Assembly: GCA_024644745.1 (NCBI GenBank)
Contig: JAHEHF010000004.1
Coordinates: forward strand, 20,269-84,268
From: Flavobacteriaceae bacterium
GTDB taxonomy: Bacteria > Bacteroidota > Bacteroidia > Flavobacteriales > Flavobacteriaceae
Reading direction: 5' to 3'
DNA: 64,000 bases
The notes under the pieces: model-generated
What the model saw: the letters and a program-made list of their open reading frames with translations, nothing else
Told to the model about the DNA's origin: nothing
Databases searched by the model: none
Part shown: positions 20,074-30,653 of the stretch, in pieces
Numbering within the stretch: the first letter of the stretch is position 1
How the letters are laid out: each line of letters opens with the position of its first letter
Made by a program: the position numbers and the translations under genes

Positions 20074-20901
20074 ATGAGTGAATCAAAAGAGGAAATGTCC
20101 TTTTTAGACCATCTTGAAGTTTTGAGATGGACCTTAGTAAGATCTTCTCTATCAATTTTAGCCTTCGCCATGGTGGCTTTTATGATGAAGGATTTTATAT
20201 TTAATAAGATTCTTCTGGCTCCAAAGGACCCTTCATTTTTTACTTACAGATTTTTGTGTTCTGTTTCTAAAAGCCTGGGTACTGATGGTTTCTGTATCGA
20301 AGAAATTCCTTTTATCGTTCAGAGCAGAACCATGGCCGGACAGTTTTCAGCGCACATCTGGACCTCGATCGCCTTTGGTTTTGTCATGGCTTTTCCATAC
20401 ATCATCTGGGAGGTTTGGAAATTTATAAAACCCGCACTGTATGAAAATGAAAAAAAGAATGCCAGGAGCTTTATCATCATTACCTCCTTTTTATTTTTTA
20501 TAGGGATCCTTTTTGGGTATTATGTGATCACACCGCTCTCTATAAACTTTTTAGGGAGTTACAGGGTGGCTGACGAAGTTAGAAACAATTTTGATCTCAG
20601 TTCTTACACAGGGCTCTTAAAAGCTTCCTGCCTGTCGTCCGGATTTATTTTCGAGTTGCCTATTATCATTTATTTTTTGACCAAAATGGGACTCGTTACT
20701 CCCGAATTTTTAAAGAAATACCGCAAGTATGCCCTTGTACTCGTCCTGATCCTCGCGGCGATCATCACCCCGCCGGACATCATCAGTCAGGTCATTGTTG
20801 CGATCCCCATGGTCATTCTCTACGAGGTTAGTATAAAAATCTCTAAATTTATCATCCGAAAACAAAACAAGGAGGCTTCAAAAGAATTGGTAAAAAAATA
20901 G
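20074..20901 (+). CDS. tatC: Twin-arginine translocase subunit TatC
   Basis: SFLDHLEVLRWTLVRS, FPYIIWEVWKFIKPALYENEKK, ITPPDIISQV motifs. Confidence 0.97.
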   Translation: MSESKEEMSFLDHLEVLRWTLVRSSLSILAFAMVAFMMKDFIFNKILLAPKDPSFFTYRFLCSVSKSLGTDGFCIEEIPFIVQSRTMAGQFSAHIWTSIAFGFVMAFPYIIWEVWKFIKPALYENEKKNARSFIIITSFLFFIGILFGYYVITPLSINFLGSYRVADEVRNNFDLSSYTGLLKASCLSSGFIFELPIIIYFLTKMGLVTPEFLKKYRKYALVLVLILAAIITPPDIISQVIVAIPMVILYEVSIKISKFIIRKQNKEASKELVKK

Positions 20902-20914
20902 CCAATAAAAATAA

Positions 20915-21502
20915 ATGGACGTCGAAACTTATATTGCCGGGCATCAAATCCATGCTGAATTACTCAACAGGCTCAGAGAGATCATTATGATGCACCCTTT
21001 TGAGGAAAGCATCAAATGGGGTATGCCCACCTATAGCTTTGATTCAAAAAACCTTGTTGGCATCGGTGCTTTTAAAAAACATGTTGGAATATGGTTCTTT
21101 CAGGGAGCCCTTCTCAGTGATCCGGAAAAGATGCTTCACAACGCCCAGGAGGGCAAAACAAAAGCGATGAGACAACTACACCTTTACAAGGCCAAAGACA
21201 TCAATGAAAAGGTCTTAAAAAGCTATCTTCAGGAAACAATAGACAACCAAAAAAAAGGATTATCAGTAAAAATTCCGAAAAAGTCAGAGAAACTCATAAT
21301 TCCTGAGGCATTGTCAGCTGCCTTTAGGGAACATAAAACCACAGCGAAACAGTTCTCAGCCTTTCCTCCGGGCAAGCAAAGAGAATACGCTGAATATATT
21401 GCAACTGCAAAAAGAGAAAAAACAATAAGCGACAGGTTACAAAAAATTCTTCCCATGATTGACCAGGGAAAAGGCCTTAATGACAAATACAAAAAAAAGT
21501 AG
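20915..21502 (+). CDS. DUF1801/YdeI family protein
   Basis: [36 protein letters not shown]-terminal YdeI-type [31 protein letters not shown]. Confidence 0.85.
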   Translation: MDVETYIAGHQIHAELLNRLREIIMMHPFEESIKWGMPTYSFDSKNLVGIGAFKKHVGIWFFQGALLSDPEKMLHNAQEGKTKAMRQLHLYKAKDINEKVLKSYLQETIDNQKKGLSVKIPKKSEKLIIPEALSAAFREHKTTAKQFSAFPPGKQREYAEYIATAKREKTISDRLQKILPMIDQGKGLNDKYKKK

Positions 21503-21509
21503 ATTCAAT

Positions 21510-22256
21510 ATGATCCTTAGAGCGGAAAATATCATGAAAATGTACGGGAACAGAAAAGTTGTAAAAAGCATTTCTCTTCAAGTCAAACAAGGTGAGATCA
21601 TTGGGTTGCTCGGGCCGAACGGGGCTGGTAAGACAACTTCATTTTATATGATCGTAGGGATGATCAAACCCAATGAAGGAAGGATATTTCTGAACGATAT
21701 CGAGATCACAAAAGACTCTATGTACAAGCGTGCTCAAAGAGGTATTGGGTATCTGGCACAGGAGGCTTCCGTATTCAGAAAACTGTCGGTAGAAGACAAT
21801 ATCATGTCTGTACTTCAGTTCACAGAGTTGAGCAAGGCAGAACAAAAGGAAAAACTGGAATCCCTGATTGAAGAATTCAGTCTGAACCATGTCAGGAAAA
21901 ACAGAGGAGATCTGCTTTCGGGTGGCGAAAGAAGAAGAACAGAAATTGCGCGTGCCCTCGCCTCCGACCCCAAGTTCATATTGCTTGATGAGCCTTTTGC
22001 AGGTGTAGATCCCATCGCAGTCGAAGACATTCAGAGCATTGTAGCCCACTTGAAAGACCGTAACATAGGGATTCTGATCACTGACCACGATGTACAGGCT
22101 ACATTGGCCATTACAGACAAAACCTATCTCATGTTTGAAGGAGGTATTCTGAAAGAAGGATCCCCGAAAGAACTGGCTGATGATGAACTCGTGCGGAAGG
22201 TTTATCTGGGTGAAACTTTTGAATTAAAAGAGCGGAAGAAGAAACTCAATTTGTAA
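21510..22256 (+). CDS. lptB: LPS export ABC transporter ATP-binding protein LptB
   Basis: [52 protein letters not shown]; start refined to [10 protein letters not shown] (21510). Confidence 0.96.
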   Translation: MILRAENIMKMYGNRKVVKSISLQVKQGEIIGLLGPNGAGKTTSFYMIVGMIKPNEGRIFLNDIEITKDSMYKRAQRGIGYLAQEASVFRKLSVEDNIMSVLQFTELSKAEQKEKLESLIEEFSLNHVRKNRGDLLSGGERRRTEIARALASDPKFILLDEPFAGVDPIAVEDIQSIVAHLKDRNIGILITDHDVQATLAITDKTYLMFEGGILKEGSPKELADDELVRKVYLGETFELKERKKKLNL

Positions 22257-22285
22257 AAAAACCCTATTACCGGTTGGTAATAGGG
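22254..22285 (-). terminator. Strong minus-strand terminator downstream of the 22345-22650 gene
   Basis: 10-bp perfect stem CCCTATTACC/GGTAATAGGG with GGTT loop; minus strand continues into TTTTTTT. Confidence 0.75.
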
Positions 22286-22344
22286 CATACATACAAACAA
22301 ATCTGAAAAATTTATCAAAAAATTTTTCCAGATGACTTTAAGCT

Positions 22345-22650
22345 TTAATGTTCACCTGTTTCTATTCCTATGATTTTACCGGTTTCATTGATCAGTAAAT
22401 AATGCGACCAACTTCCCTTTTCGACTTTGAACTTATATATTTCTCTGTCTCTATTTCTGACAAGAGTTACCTCATTGGCAATTTTATAATTTGAATAATC
22501 CTTTAAAGATTCTTTTACCTTCAGAGGTGTTTTCTCTTTGGTTGTCTTTACTACTTCTTTTTCCGTCTGAGGCTCCTTTTGAGCGAAACTGCCCTGAACA
22601 CTCAAAAGTGTTAAGGATAATACCGCAAAAATGATTTTGAAACTTTTCAT
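22345..22650 (-). CDS. Small secreted protein, unknown function
   Basis: 101 aa with signal peptide (MKSFKIIFAVLSLTLLSVQGSFAQ); own minus-strand terminator. Confidence 0.7.
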   Translation of the reverse strand: MKSFKIIFAVLSLTLLSVQGSFAQKEPQTEKEVVKTTKEKTPLKVKESLKDYSNYKIANEVTLVRNRDREIYKFKVEKGSWSHYLLINETGKIIGIETGEH

Positions 22651-22828
22651 TGTCCTTTTAATTAAATGTTTAATAATTATTGCTGACGGGGAGTTTGCTT
22701 ATTCGAATCCAAAATTATCCGAAAGTTGAAAAACTCAATATAACGAACAACATTAAAAACAGAATTATTTTTATCTTTTTCATAGCAGCGAAAATTTATA
22801 TTCAAAAAATTTTTTTCTTTTTCTAGCC

Positions 22829-23767
22829 TTACCATCTGGGACTGCCTCTTCTGGATTCAAAATCGTATCCGAGTGTCAGCATATGTGTCCCTCCATGATT
22901 TAACTCATTTGCTTCATTAATATTGTATTGGAATGCATATCCAACGTAAAAATCTTTCTTTTTCAGGCCTAATAGTGGCACAACTGCCAGAGGATCAAAG
23001 CTTTGGTCATTCATAAACCTTGTGCTAAAACCAGCCCAAAAATACCCGTCATCCGTGATTTTTTTGACTTTTATGTTCAAATCTGTAATAGATCGTGCGT
23101 CACTTTCATAATATTTGAAATAGATCGAAGGCTCAAGTTCAATGAGTCCGTCATCCAGATCGAAAATATATCCGGTGTATATATAGTAATTTCTTAATTT
23201 TTTGGGTTCTGATTCATCAAATACCTTGACACTTTTGTTTAAAATATTGGCTGCGTTAAAACTGAAATAGAACCTTTGGATCTTGTATAAAAATGCGGCG
23301 TCAAAATTCGAATTATGAGATGAGATATCAGCCCCTATATTAGGATCATCATTGGGATTGTCAAAATCTGACACATCAATCTTAAATTGGGTGAATTTGT
23401 ATGACAATCCAAATGAAATATATTGTTCATTCGAAGTATTAATGGTCAAATGATGGGCAAAAGAAAGTTGTCCTCCCAGCTGAGACGTATTACCGTTCTT
23501 GTCAAAGTAGATGACACCTCCGATTCCTGATTTTTCAAGAATATGCGCATCGTATGACAAGGTCTGCGTATTTGGTGCATCACTCAATCCTACCCATTGA
23601 AAGGCGCTCGTTAACCTCAGCCTGTTCATTTCACTGTCTCCCGCATAGGCTGGTGAAATCAAAAACGGATTTTCAACCAGGTATTGTGTATAGGGTGTCA
23701 GCTTGAACTCCTGAGCATTAGACAAGGATGTTACCAATAATATGACTATAATAATTGCTTTTTTCAT
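22829..23767 (-). CDS. PorP/SprF family type IX secretion system membrane protein
   Basis: PYTQYLVENPFLISPAYAGDSEMNRLRLTSAFQWVGLSDAPNTQTLS typical of PorP/SprF. Confidence 0.95.
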   Translation of the reverse strand: MKKAIIIVILLVTSLSNAQEFKLTPYTQYLVENPFLISPAYAGDSEMNRLRLTSAFQWVGLSDAPNTQTLSYDAHILEKSGIGGVIYFDKNGNTSQLGGQLSFAHHLTINTSNEQYISFGLSYKFTQFKIDVSDFDNPNDDPNIGADISSHNSNFDAAFLYKIQRFYFSFNAANILNKSVKVFDESEPKKLRNYYIYTGYIFDLDDGLIELEPSIYFKYYESDARSITDLNIKVKKITDDGYFWAGFSTRFMNDQSFDPLAVVPLLGLKKKDFYVGYAFQYNINEANELNHGGTHMLTLGYDFESRRGSPRW

Positions 23768-23773
23768 GACCTC

Positions 23774-26700
23774 TTATCTAACTAAACTGAAATTTCCTTT
23801 AAATTCTCTGTTGTCTGTTGTTTCATTCAATCGCACCACGTACCAATAATCTCCACTCGGGAGCGGATTGCCTTTGTAATTTCCGTCCCAGCTATTTGTA
23901 TTGCCTTCATAGTTTGCGATCAAACGCTGGTACCTGTCAAAAATCTTCACCGTGATCTTTGGATAGATCTCTATGTTTATCGGATACCAGGTCTCATTGA
24001 TTCCATCACCTTCCGGAGTGAAAAAATCAGGGATCACGATATCGAGGAATTCGAGGAAAATGGTTTTTTCGGCCACACAGCCCCGCTGGTCCTTCACATA
24101 GAATACATAATCTCTGGTTTCTCTTGAATTCTTCAAATCGAGGATATTATTGGCACTGAAATCATCGGCGCTGTCGAAACTATATTCATAACCCGGCTCG
24201 CCGCCACTTGCCACGACTGTATACTCATTGATATCAGTTTCCACTACTTCAAAAGTGATGGGCACATATTGTTCTACGGTAACCTCAACAGGAGTGTCAG
24301 CACAACCGAATTCCTTATGACTTACTGAAACCGTATGTTTGCCCTGAGACACATTTTCAAAAATACCGGAAGACTGTGTCAGGCTGCCGTCCAGAATATA
24401 ATTGACCTCACCTTCATAAATCGGGTCTACAGAGGCAATAATGATATTACTGGCACCTTCACATGAAAAATCAGTCTCGGCTTTGAGTTCCATATAGATC
24501 AATTGCTCCAGCTCTATGGTTTGCTGGGTCTCACATACGTGAAATTCATTTTCCTTTTTGATCCAAAGGTCATAAACCCCGTTGCTCAATCCTGTAAAAT
24601 TTGGACTTGCCTTATAATTCACACCGTCCATACTGTAGGTCACCTGATAACCCTGATCGTTGGTCACATCAATACTTATTTTGCCATCAGTATCACCTAC
24701 ACAGATGATGTCTTCTTCAATGATGGTGTATTCTATTTCAGGATCAAATCCAACATCTACATTGGTAATACTGGTGCAACCATTGGCATCTTTTACAGTG
24801 ACCTCATAGGTTTTTTCAGTTGCCACGGAAAAATAATTTTCTACTTGATAAGTCTGACCGCCATCAATGCTGTACTCGTATGGTGGGGTTCCTCCTGCTC
24901 CACTGGCTTCAAGGCTTCCGTTAAGGATCTCTCCGTTACAGGTTGTTATGTTGTACAACTTGCTTGAAGTCGAGGTCAGCAAAGTGGGTTCGTCTATAGA
25001 AAATTCTGAAACGTTAAAACAACCATCTGCATTTATCGATTTCACCTCATAATCACCGATGTCAATATTTGAGAATACATGATTATTCATGGTTTTTACA
25101 ATTGAATTGACCATGGTCCCATTTTTATACAACTCAAAAGTGTATTGGCTGGAATCCTCATTGACCGTCACTTCCACCTTACCATTGCTGTCTTTACACA
25201 AAGCGTCAGATGGATCTACCGTGACATCAAGACCAAGAACAGTGACCACCCTTATGGTTTCTGTACAACCTGTTCTTCTTTGGGTTGCAGTATATACGCC
25301 TGTACCGTTTACGGTTACTTCCTTGCTGTTGCCGATCACATTCCCGTTTTCATCGGTCCAGATATAAGTATCATAGCCTTCGTCTCCTGAGAAAGTAAGG
25401 TTATTGTTACAGAAATACAGTTCGGAATCAAATGAACAGGAACTTGTATCGACAAACAGGTCCATGGATCCTATTTTACCCAGACCGCATCCATTGATGC
25501 CGTATAATCCCGGTTGCCCTGAAACGTTCTGACCTGAAGTTTCACCATCGTAATAAGATGAAATGCTGTTTACCAATAAATTGGTACAGGCATCTGAATA
25601 GTCAAAACAATCACTCGATGCAGTTACCTGATAGCGTATGGTATGAGTCTCTGACAATATTTTGCGCTCAACCAGTGAATTATCTATTTCGAATCTCAAT
25701 TCTCTTGAAGCCTCATTAAAGGTATAGGTCACTCCTGAAGGCAGCTCAATTGAAGCCTCATCAAGGGTTACATTGATCGGTAAAGTATTGAGGATATAGG
25801 TGTTTTGAGCATTATCGGTTCCGATGTTTCTAAAATCGATATTATACCAAACTGTGGACCCCAATGGCACCGGAGACTGGTAGGTAATTGGGTCGTTGGA
25901 CGTATCTTCAACGCTGGTGATCACCTGTAGATTGGGCTCTATGATATTGATGGCAAAAGTATTGAGGAAAGTATAGATATGATCTCCCCCTATATTATTG
26001 GTTACCCTTACCGTTGCCCCAGTTTCTCCATTACCGATCAAGGTGTTTCCAGGGTTTAAATCTGTTAAATTTAACAGCTTCTGGTCCCAGCCAAGGGTAT
26101 TCGTGCTATTCAGATTTCTGTCTGTAACCTGAGCGCCGTCTTTTGTTATTTTGCTGTTGAAAAAATTGTCAACGTTATTTTCAGCATCATATAAGGCAGT
26201 AAAATTTGCATTACCGTCTGACTTGAAAAGCATTTGATCACCAAACCAGCCCAGATCACCTTCGAGTGCTGCAACTCCAACCCGTCCCTCTACAGGCCCT
26301 GATGGCGGTGTGGTAAACCCTGAATAATTAAAATCCACCTCATTGTTCGGTTCGTTTCGAACGGCTGAAAATCCGTCAAATGTTGAAATATATTTTCTTG
26401 ATTCATTGGGGTCTTCATAAACGATGACCAGAGACCATCCTGCGGATGAATTAATCCCTTCCGTTGAACTCACATTGGCTACGAAATATTCTCCTGAAGG
26501 ATTGTTCAATGCGCTCAGAAGACTGGTAACATCCTTATAGTAGATCCTGTCGATGGCTGTATCAGCGGTGAGGTCCAGATAGGATCCTCCCGGTATTTTG
26601 AACTTGACCTGCTCTGGCAAAGGTGTTGCAGGAGTCGCTATGGCTCCCCAGTACAAACCTGCATATACAACTCGGTTACAGTTGCTCGTATTAAAGGTTG

Positions 26701-26965
26701 CGCTACTTGAACTGAATGTGGAGGCGTCATTATCGATATCGACAAACACCATATCAATGAAATTGTTTTGCGTATCACCATTATAGGGTGTATCGGCAGA
26801 TTCTCCTAAAATTGAATTTCCGATAATAGTAAGATCGCCGTTGATTCCTGCAGTTTCATATCTTTTTTGAAACGGAACTGTGGTTTGGGCCCAGCCTGTG
26901 AATGAGCTCATGAACAGCAACAAAAATAAAAATTGTAAGCATTGGGTTTGGAACACTGTTTTCAT
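23774..26965 (-). CDS. T9SS type B sorting-domain (gliding motility-associated C-terminal) secreted protein
   Basis: 1063 aa, signal peptide, repeated SprB-like modules, C-terminal IPDFFTPEGDGINETWYPINIEIYPKITVKIFDRYQRL...WDGNYKGNPLPSGDYWYVV. Confidence 0.95.
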   Translation of the reverse strand: MKTVFQTQCLQFLFLLLFMSSFTGWAQTTVPFQKRYETAGINGDLTIIGNSILGESADTPYNGDTQNNFIDMVFVDIDNDASTFSSSSATFNTSNCNRVVYAGLYWGAIATPATPLPEQVKFKIPGGSYLDLTADTAIDRIYYKDVTSLLSALNNPSGEYFVANVSSTEGINSSAGWSLVIVYEDPNESRKYISTFDGFSAVRNEPNNEVDFNYSGFTTPPSGPVEGRVGVAALEGDLGWFGDQMLFKSDGNANFTALYDAENNVDNFFNSKITKDGAQVTDRNLNSTNTLGWDQKLLNLTDLNPGNTLIGNGETGATVRVTNNIGGDHIYTFLNTFAINIIEPNLQVITSVEDTSNDPITYQSPVPLGSTVWYNIDFRNIGTDNAQNTYILNTLPINVTLDEASIELPSGVTYTFNEASRELRFEIDNSLVERKILSETHTIRYQVTASSDCFDYSDACTNLLVNSISSYYDGETSGQNVSGQPGLYGINGCGLGKIGSMDLFVDTSSCSFDSELYFCNNNLTFSGDEGYDTYIWTDENGNVIGNSKEVTVNGTGVYTATQRRTGCTETIRVVTVLGLDVTVDPSDALCKDSNGKVEVTVNEDSSQYTFELYKNGTMVNSIVKTMNNHVFSNIDIGDYEVKSINADGCFNVSEFSIDEPTLLTSTSSKLYNITTCNGEILNGSLEASGAGGTPPYEYSIDGGQTYQVENYFSVATEKTYEVTVKDANGCTSITNVDVGFDPEIEYTIIEEDIICVGDTDGKISIDVTNDQGYQVTYSMDGVNYKASPNFTGLSNGVYDLWIKKENEFHVCETQQTIELEQLIYMELKAETDFSCEGASNIIIASVDPIYEGEVNYILDGSLTQSSGIFENVSQGKHTVSVSHKEFGCADTPVEVTVEQYVPITFEVVETDINEYTVVASGGEPGYEYSFDSADDFSANNILDLKNSRETRDYVFYVKDQRGCVAEKTIFLEFLDIVIPDFFTPEGDGINETWYPINIEIYPKITVKIFDRYQRLIANYEGNTNSWDGNYKGNPLPSGDYWYVVRLNETTDNREFKGNFSLVR

Positions 26966-27274
26966 AACACTTATTTAATTAAACGGTAACGTTGAAAAAA
27001 ATAATGACAAAACAGGGAGAAGATTTAAATCATTATATAATAACAATCAGATAACAGAAAAAAGCATCATAAATTGTATTCTAAGCTGATTTTTTCATCA
27101 AATACAGGTAAAAAGATACACTTCTGGCTAAGAAACTATTTATAAATCAGAAAATTATGGTACCGAATTATGAATCAAATTTTTAGTTTTTTTTGAAAAA
27201 AACCATCACATTGATAAAACTAAATCTTCAGAAATTCCTTAAATTTGAAAGAAATAAATTCTAAATCCATATTC

Positions 27275-27826
27275 ATGAAAACGTTTAATATGAAATCATT
27301 TCAGGCCATTGTCCTAATGCTTGCAGTGAGCAGCTCCATGAGCCTTGCGGCCCAGGTAGGTGGCTGGAAAGCAGATCTGATCGAAGATTCTGAAAAAGCA
27401 TTGGCAGCAATGATTGAAAAAGCACCTAAACTTCAGTCTTTTAAAGACAAATCTTATGGTTACGCGGTATTCCCAAGAGTGACAAAAGCAGCCATTGGCA
27501 TCGGGGGTGCCGGAGGAAAAGGGATCGTATTCAAAGGACATGTACCCACCGGTGAGTCAACCTTGAGCCAAGCCACCATTGGATTTCAATTGGGAGGTCA
27601 ACAATACATGGAGGTCATCTTTTTTGAAAATGAAACAGCTTATAAAAAATTCACCAATAAAAAAGTGAAATTCGATGGGCAGGCATCTGCAGTGGCCATA
27701 ACTGCAGGCGCCTCGGTAGATATAGCCTTCAAAGGAGGAATGGCGGTATTCACGCAAACCAAAGGTGGATTGATGTATGAGGCGTCCATTGGCGGTCAGC
27801 ATTTTTCATTTAAACCAAAAAAGTAA
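27275..27826 (+). CDS. SYLF/YSC84-type lipid-binding domain protein
   Basis: SYGYAVFPRVTKAAIGIGGAGGKGIV; TIGFQLGGQQYMEVIFFENE; ATG 27275 preferred over TTG 27245. Confidence 0.92.
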   Translation: MKTFNMKSFQAIVLMLAVSSSMSLAAQVGGWKADLIEDSEKALAAMIEKAPKLQSFKDKSYGYAVFPRVTKAAIGIGGAGGKGIVFKGHVPTGESTLSQATIGFQLGGQQYMEVIFFENETAYKKFTNKKVKFDGQASAVAITAGASVDIAFKGGMAVFTQTKGGLMYEASIGGQHFSFKPKK

Positions 27827-27852
27827 ATAATATTATATAAGAGATTATTTAA

Positions 27853-27886
27853 CAAGGATTTAATTTATTTTAAATCCTTTTTTTGT
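27853..27886. terminator. Bidirectional terminator between convergent genes
   Basis: AAGGATTTAA..TTAAATCCTT stem followed by T-run; overlaps the stop region of the pssA-like gene. Confidence 0.55.
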
Positions 27887-28634
27887 AAATATAATTACCC
27901 ACCATTGATAGTAAAACATAAAGTATGATGACCAGGGGGATCGCCACCGTTTTAAAGCCGATCAACAGACCCACAGTTGCCAAGAGAAAAACATATTTAA
28001 CCTCATTTCCTTTCCAGTCATACGTTTTAAATTTCAGCGAGAACAATGGGATCTCTGCATTCATCAAATAGGAACCTGCCAATGTTATTCCGATCAAAAC
28101 ATAAATATTTTGCAATGCCTGAGCAAAGAGATCATACTCAGAATAAACCAATATCAAGGGAAGCGACAGTACAAAAATTGAAAAGGCCGGAGTAGGCAAA
28201 CCGATGAATGAGGTAGTTTGTCTCTCATCAATATTGAAGTTGGCCAGTCTGTAAGCTGCGGCAAGCGTAATGATGATACCGAGAAAAGGAATGAAAAAAT
28301 AAAAGGCCTCCTGGGGTTCCTGCCAGCTTCCTGTTTCTGAGCTCATTTCCATAAACCATTTCTTTTTCGTGGCATATAGCATCAACTGAAACATGACAAT
28401 TCCAGGCACAACCCCTGAGGTGACTACATCAGCCAGAGAATCCAGCTGCTTGCCCAATTCGCCCTGAACCTTGAATTTTCTTGCAAAAAATCCGTCAAAA
28501 AAATCAAAAAAAATTCCTAAAAAAACAAAATATGCCGCCAAAACCAACTCATCGGTTGCCGCCATCAGAACAGCGATCATTCCTGAAAACAAATTCAATA
28601 AAGTGAAAAAATTAGGGAGGTGCTTTTTTATCAT
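27870..28634 (-). CDS. pssA: CDP-diacylglycerol--serine O-phosphatidyltransferase
   Basis: FFDFFDGFFARKFKVQGELGKQLDSLADVVTSGVVP, matching the CDP-alcohol phosphatidyltransferase motif DGxxAR...G..LDSLAD. Confidence 0.95.
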   Translation of the reverse strand: MIKKHLPNFFTLLNLFSGMIAVLMAATDELVLAAYFVFLGIFFDFFDGFFARKFKVQGELGKQLDSLADVVTSGVVPGIVMFQLMLYATKKKWFMEMSSETGSWQEPQEAFYFFIPFLGIIITLAAAYRLANFNIDERQTTSFIGLPTPAFSIFVLSLPLILVYSEYDLFAQALQNIYVLIGITLAGSYLMNAEIPLFSLKFKTYDWKGNEVKYVFLLATVGLLIGFKTVAIPLVIILYVLLSMVGNYIYKKRI

Positions 28635-28776
28635 TTCTTAAGGCTTAGCATCAGTAAAAATAGCAAATTAAAATATACGGGCATTTTTAATTACTGTGTT
28701 AATAAAAAATTGTTGTACAATTTTATTTTTAGCCCTTAATTGTTACTTTAGCAACGCTAGATAACCCAATTACTTC

Positions 28777-30636
28777 ATGTCAAACCATACTTCATATACC
28801 GAAGATAATATTCGCTCGCTAGACTGGAAAGAACATATCAGAATGCGTCCGGGGATGTATATCGGTAAGCTGGGTGACGGTACGGCTCCTGATGATGGCA
28901 TATACATCCTGATCAAGGAGGTGCTCGACAATTCTATTGATGAATATGTCATGGGTGCAGGGAAAAACATTGAAATCTCTGTGAAGAACAATATGGTTAC
29001 CGTCCGTGATTACGGGCGTGGCATCCCGCTGGGCAAGGTGGTTGACGTAGTATCTAAAATGAATACCGGAGGGAAATACGACTCTAAGGCTTTTAAAAAA
29101 TCAGTAGGTCTCAACGGGGTTGGTACCAAGGCCGTTAATGCCCTTTCCTCCTATTTCAAGGTTCAGTCTATCAGGGACAACGCTTCCAAAGTAGCCGAAT
29201 TTGAACAGGGAAATCTTGTCAATGACCTGCCCCAGGAAGCCTCAACGCTTAGAAAGGGTACGAAGGTTTCCTTCATTCCTGATCTTGATATTTTCCCGCA
29301 TTATAAATTCAGAAACGAATACATCGTTAAAATGATCAAAAATTACGTATACCTCAACACGGGTCTTACGGTGATTTTTAATGGTGAGAAATACCGTTCT
29401 GAAAATGGCTTAAAAGACCTTCTTGACGAGAATATTGCTGAAGAATCGAAACTGTTCCCAATCATTCACCTTCTCGACGATGACATCGAAGTGGCCCTGA
29501 CCTACAGCAAATCGCAATACAGTGAAGAATACCACTCTTTTGTCAACGGACAGCATACGACTCAGGGCGGTACGCATCAAAATGCCTTCAGAGAGTCAAT
29601 CGTTAAAACGATAAGGGAGTTTTTCGGCAAGAATTTTGATGCTTCGGATGTCAGAAAATCGATAGTTTGTGCCATCAGCATCAAAGTGATGGAACCCGTA
29701 TTTGAAAGCCAGACCAAAACCAAGCTGGGCTCAACGGAAATGGGAGGTGATCTTCCTAGCGTAAGGGCATTTATCAGTGACTTTGTAAAGAAAAGGCTCG
29801 ACAATTACCTGCACAGAAATCCAGAAACAGCAGACAAGATCCTCAAAAAGATCATGCAGGCTGAAAAGGAGCGAAAAGAACTTTCCGGAATCCGAAAAAT
29901 TGCCAGGGAAAGAGCGAAAAAAGCAAGTCTGCACAATAAAAAGTTAAGGGATTGCAGAATTCACCTGAATGACATGAAAAAGGATGACCGCCTTGACAGC
30001 AGCCTCTTTATCACAGAGGGCGATTCGGCGAGCGGTTCTATAACGAAATCAAGAGATGTGAACACCCAGGCGGTTTTCAGCTTAAAGGGAAAACCCCTCA
30101 ACTCGTATGGTTTGAGCAAGAAGATCGTTTATGAAAATGAGGAATTCAATCTTTTACAGGCAGCGCTCAATATTGAAGACGGCATCGAAAATTTGCGTTA
30201 TAACAATATTGTCATTGCAACGGATGCCGATGTTGACGGAATGCACATCAGACTGCTTTTGATCACATTTTTCCTCCAGTTCTTTCCTGAAGTGATCAAA
30301 GAAGGACATCTGTATATCCTGGAGACCCCGCTTTTCAGAGTAAGGGATAAAAAGGAAACCTTCTACTGTTATTCTGAAAATGAGAAGCAGTTGGCTCTGA
30401 AAAAACTGAAGGGCAAACCTGAAGTGACAAGATTCAAGGGACTTGGAGAAATTTCCCCCAATGAATTCATACACTTTATCGGAAAAGATATCAGGCTTGA
30501 TCCGGTCATGCTGAACAAAGAGACTTCAATAGACAAACTTCTGGAATTCTATATGGGTAAGAACACCCCTGAAAGACAAAAATTCATTATCAACAACCTG
30601 AAGGTCGAGCTGGACTTGATCGAGGAGAACCAATAA
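28777..30636 (+). CDS. parE: DNA topoisomerase IV subunit B
   Basis: GHKL ATPase and Toprim motifs; [39 protein letters not shown]. Confidence 0.95.
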   Translation: MSNHTSYTEDNIRSLDWKEHIRMRPGMYIGKLGDGTAPDDGIYILIKEVLDNSIDEYVMGAGKNIEISVKNNMVTVRDYGRGIPLGKVVDVVSKMNTGGKYDSKAFKKSVGLNGVGTKAVNALSSYFKVQSIRDNASKVAEFEQGNLVNDLPQEASTLRKGTKVSFIPDLDIFPHYKFRNEYIVKMIKNYVYLNTGLTVIFNGEKYRSENGLKDLLDENIAEESKLFPIIHLLDDDIEVALTYSKSQYSEEYHSFVNGQHTTQGGTHQNAFRESIVKTIREFFGKNFDASDVRKSIVCAISIKVMEPVFESQTKTKLGSTEMGGDLPSVRAFISDFVKKRLDNYLHRNPETADKILKKIMQAEKERKELSGIRKIARERAKKASLHNKKLRDCRIHLNDMKKDDRLDSSLFITEGDSASGSITKSRDVNTQAVFSLKGKPLNSYGLSKKIVYENEEFNLLQAALNIEDGIENLRYNNIVIATDADVDGMHIRLLLITFFLQFFPEVIKEGHLYILETPLFRVRDKKETFYCYSENEKQLALKKLKGKPEVTRFKGLGEISPNEFIHFIGKDIRLDPVMLNKETSIDKLLEFYMGKNTPERQKFIINNLKVELDLIEENQ

Positions 30637-30653
30637 AATCTGACGAGGCATCA

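Noticed and set aside
24503-24967. 154 aa plus-strand ORF inside the T9SS protein gene
   Set aside because: Antisense to repeat modules of the 1063 aa secreted protein; no independent evidence.
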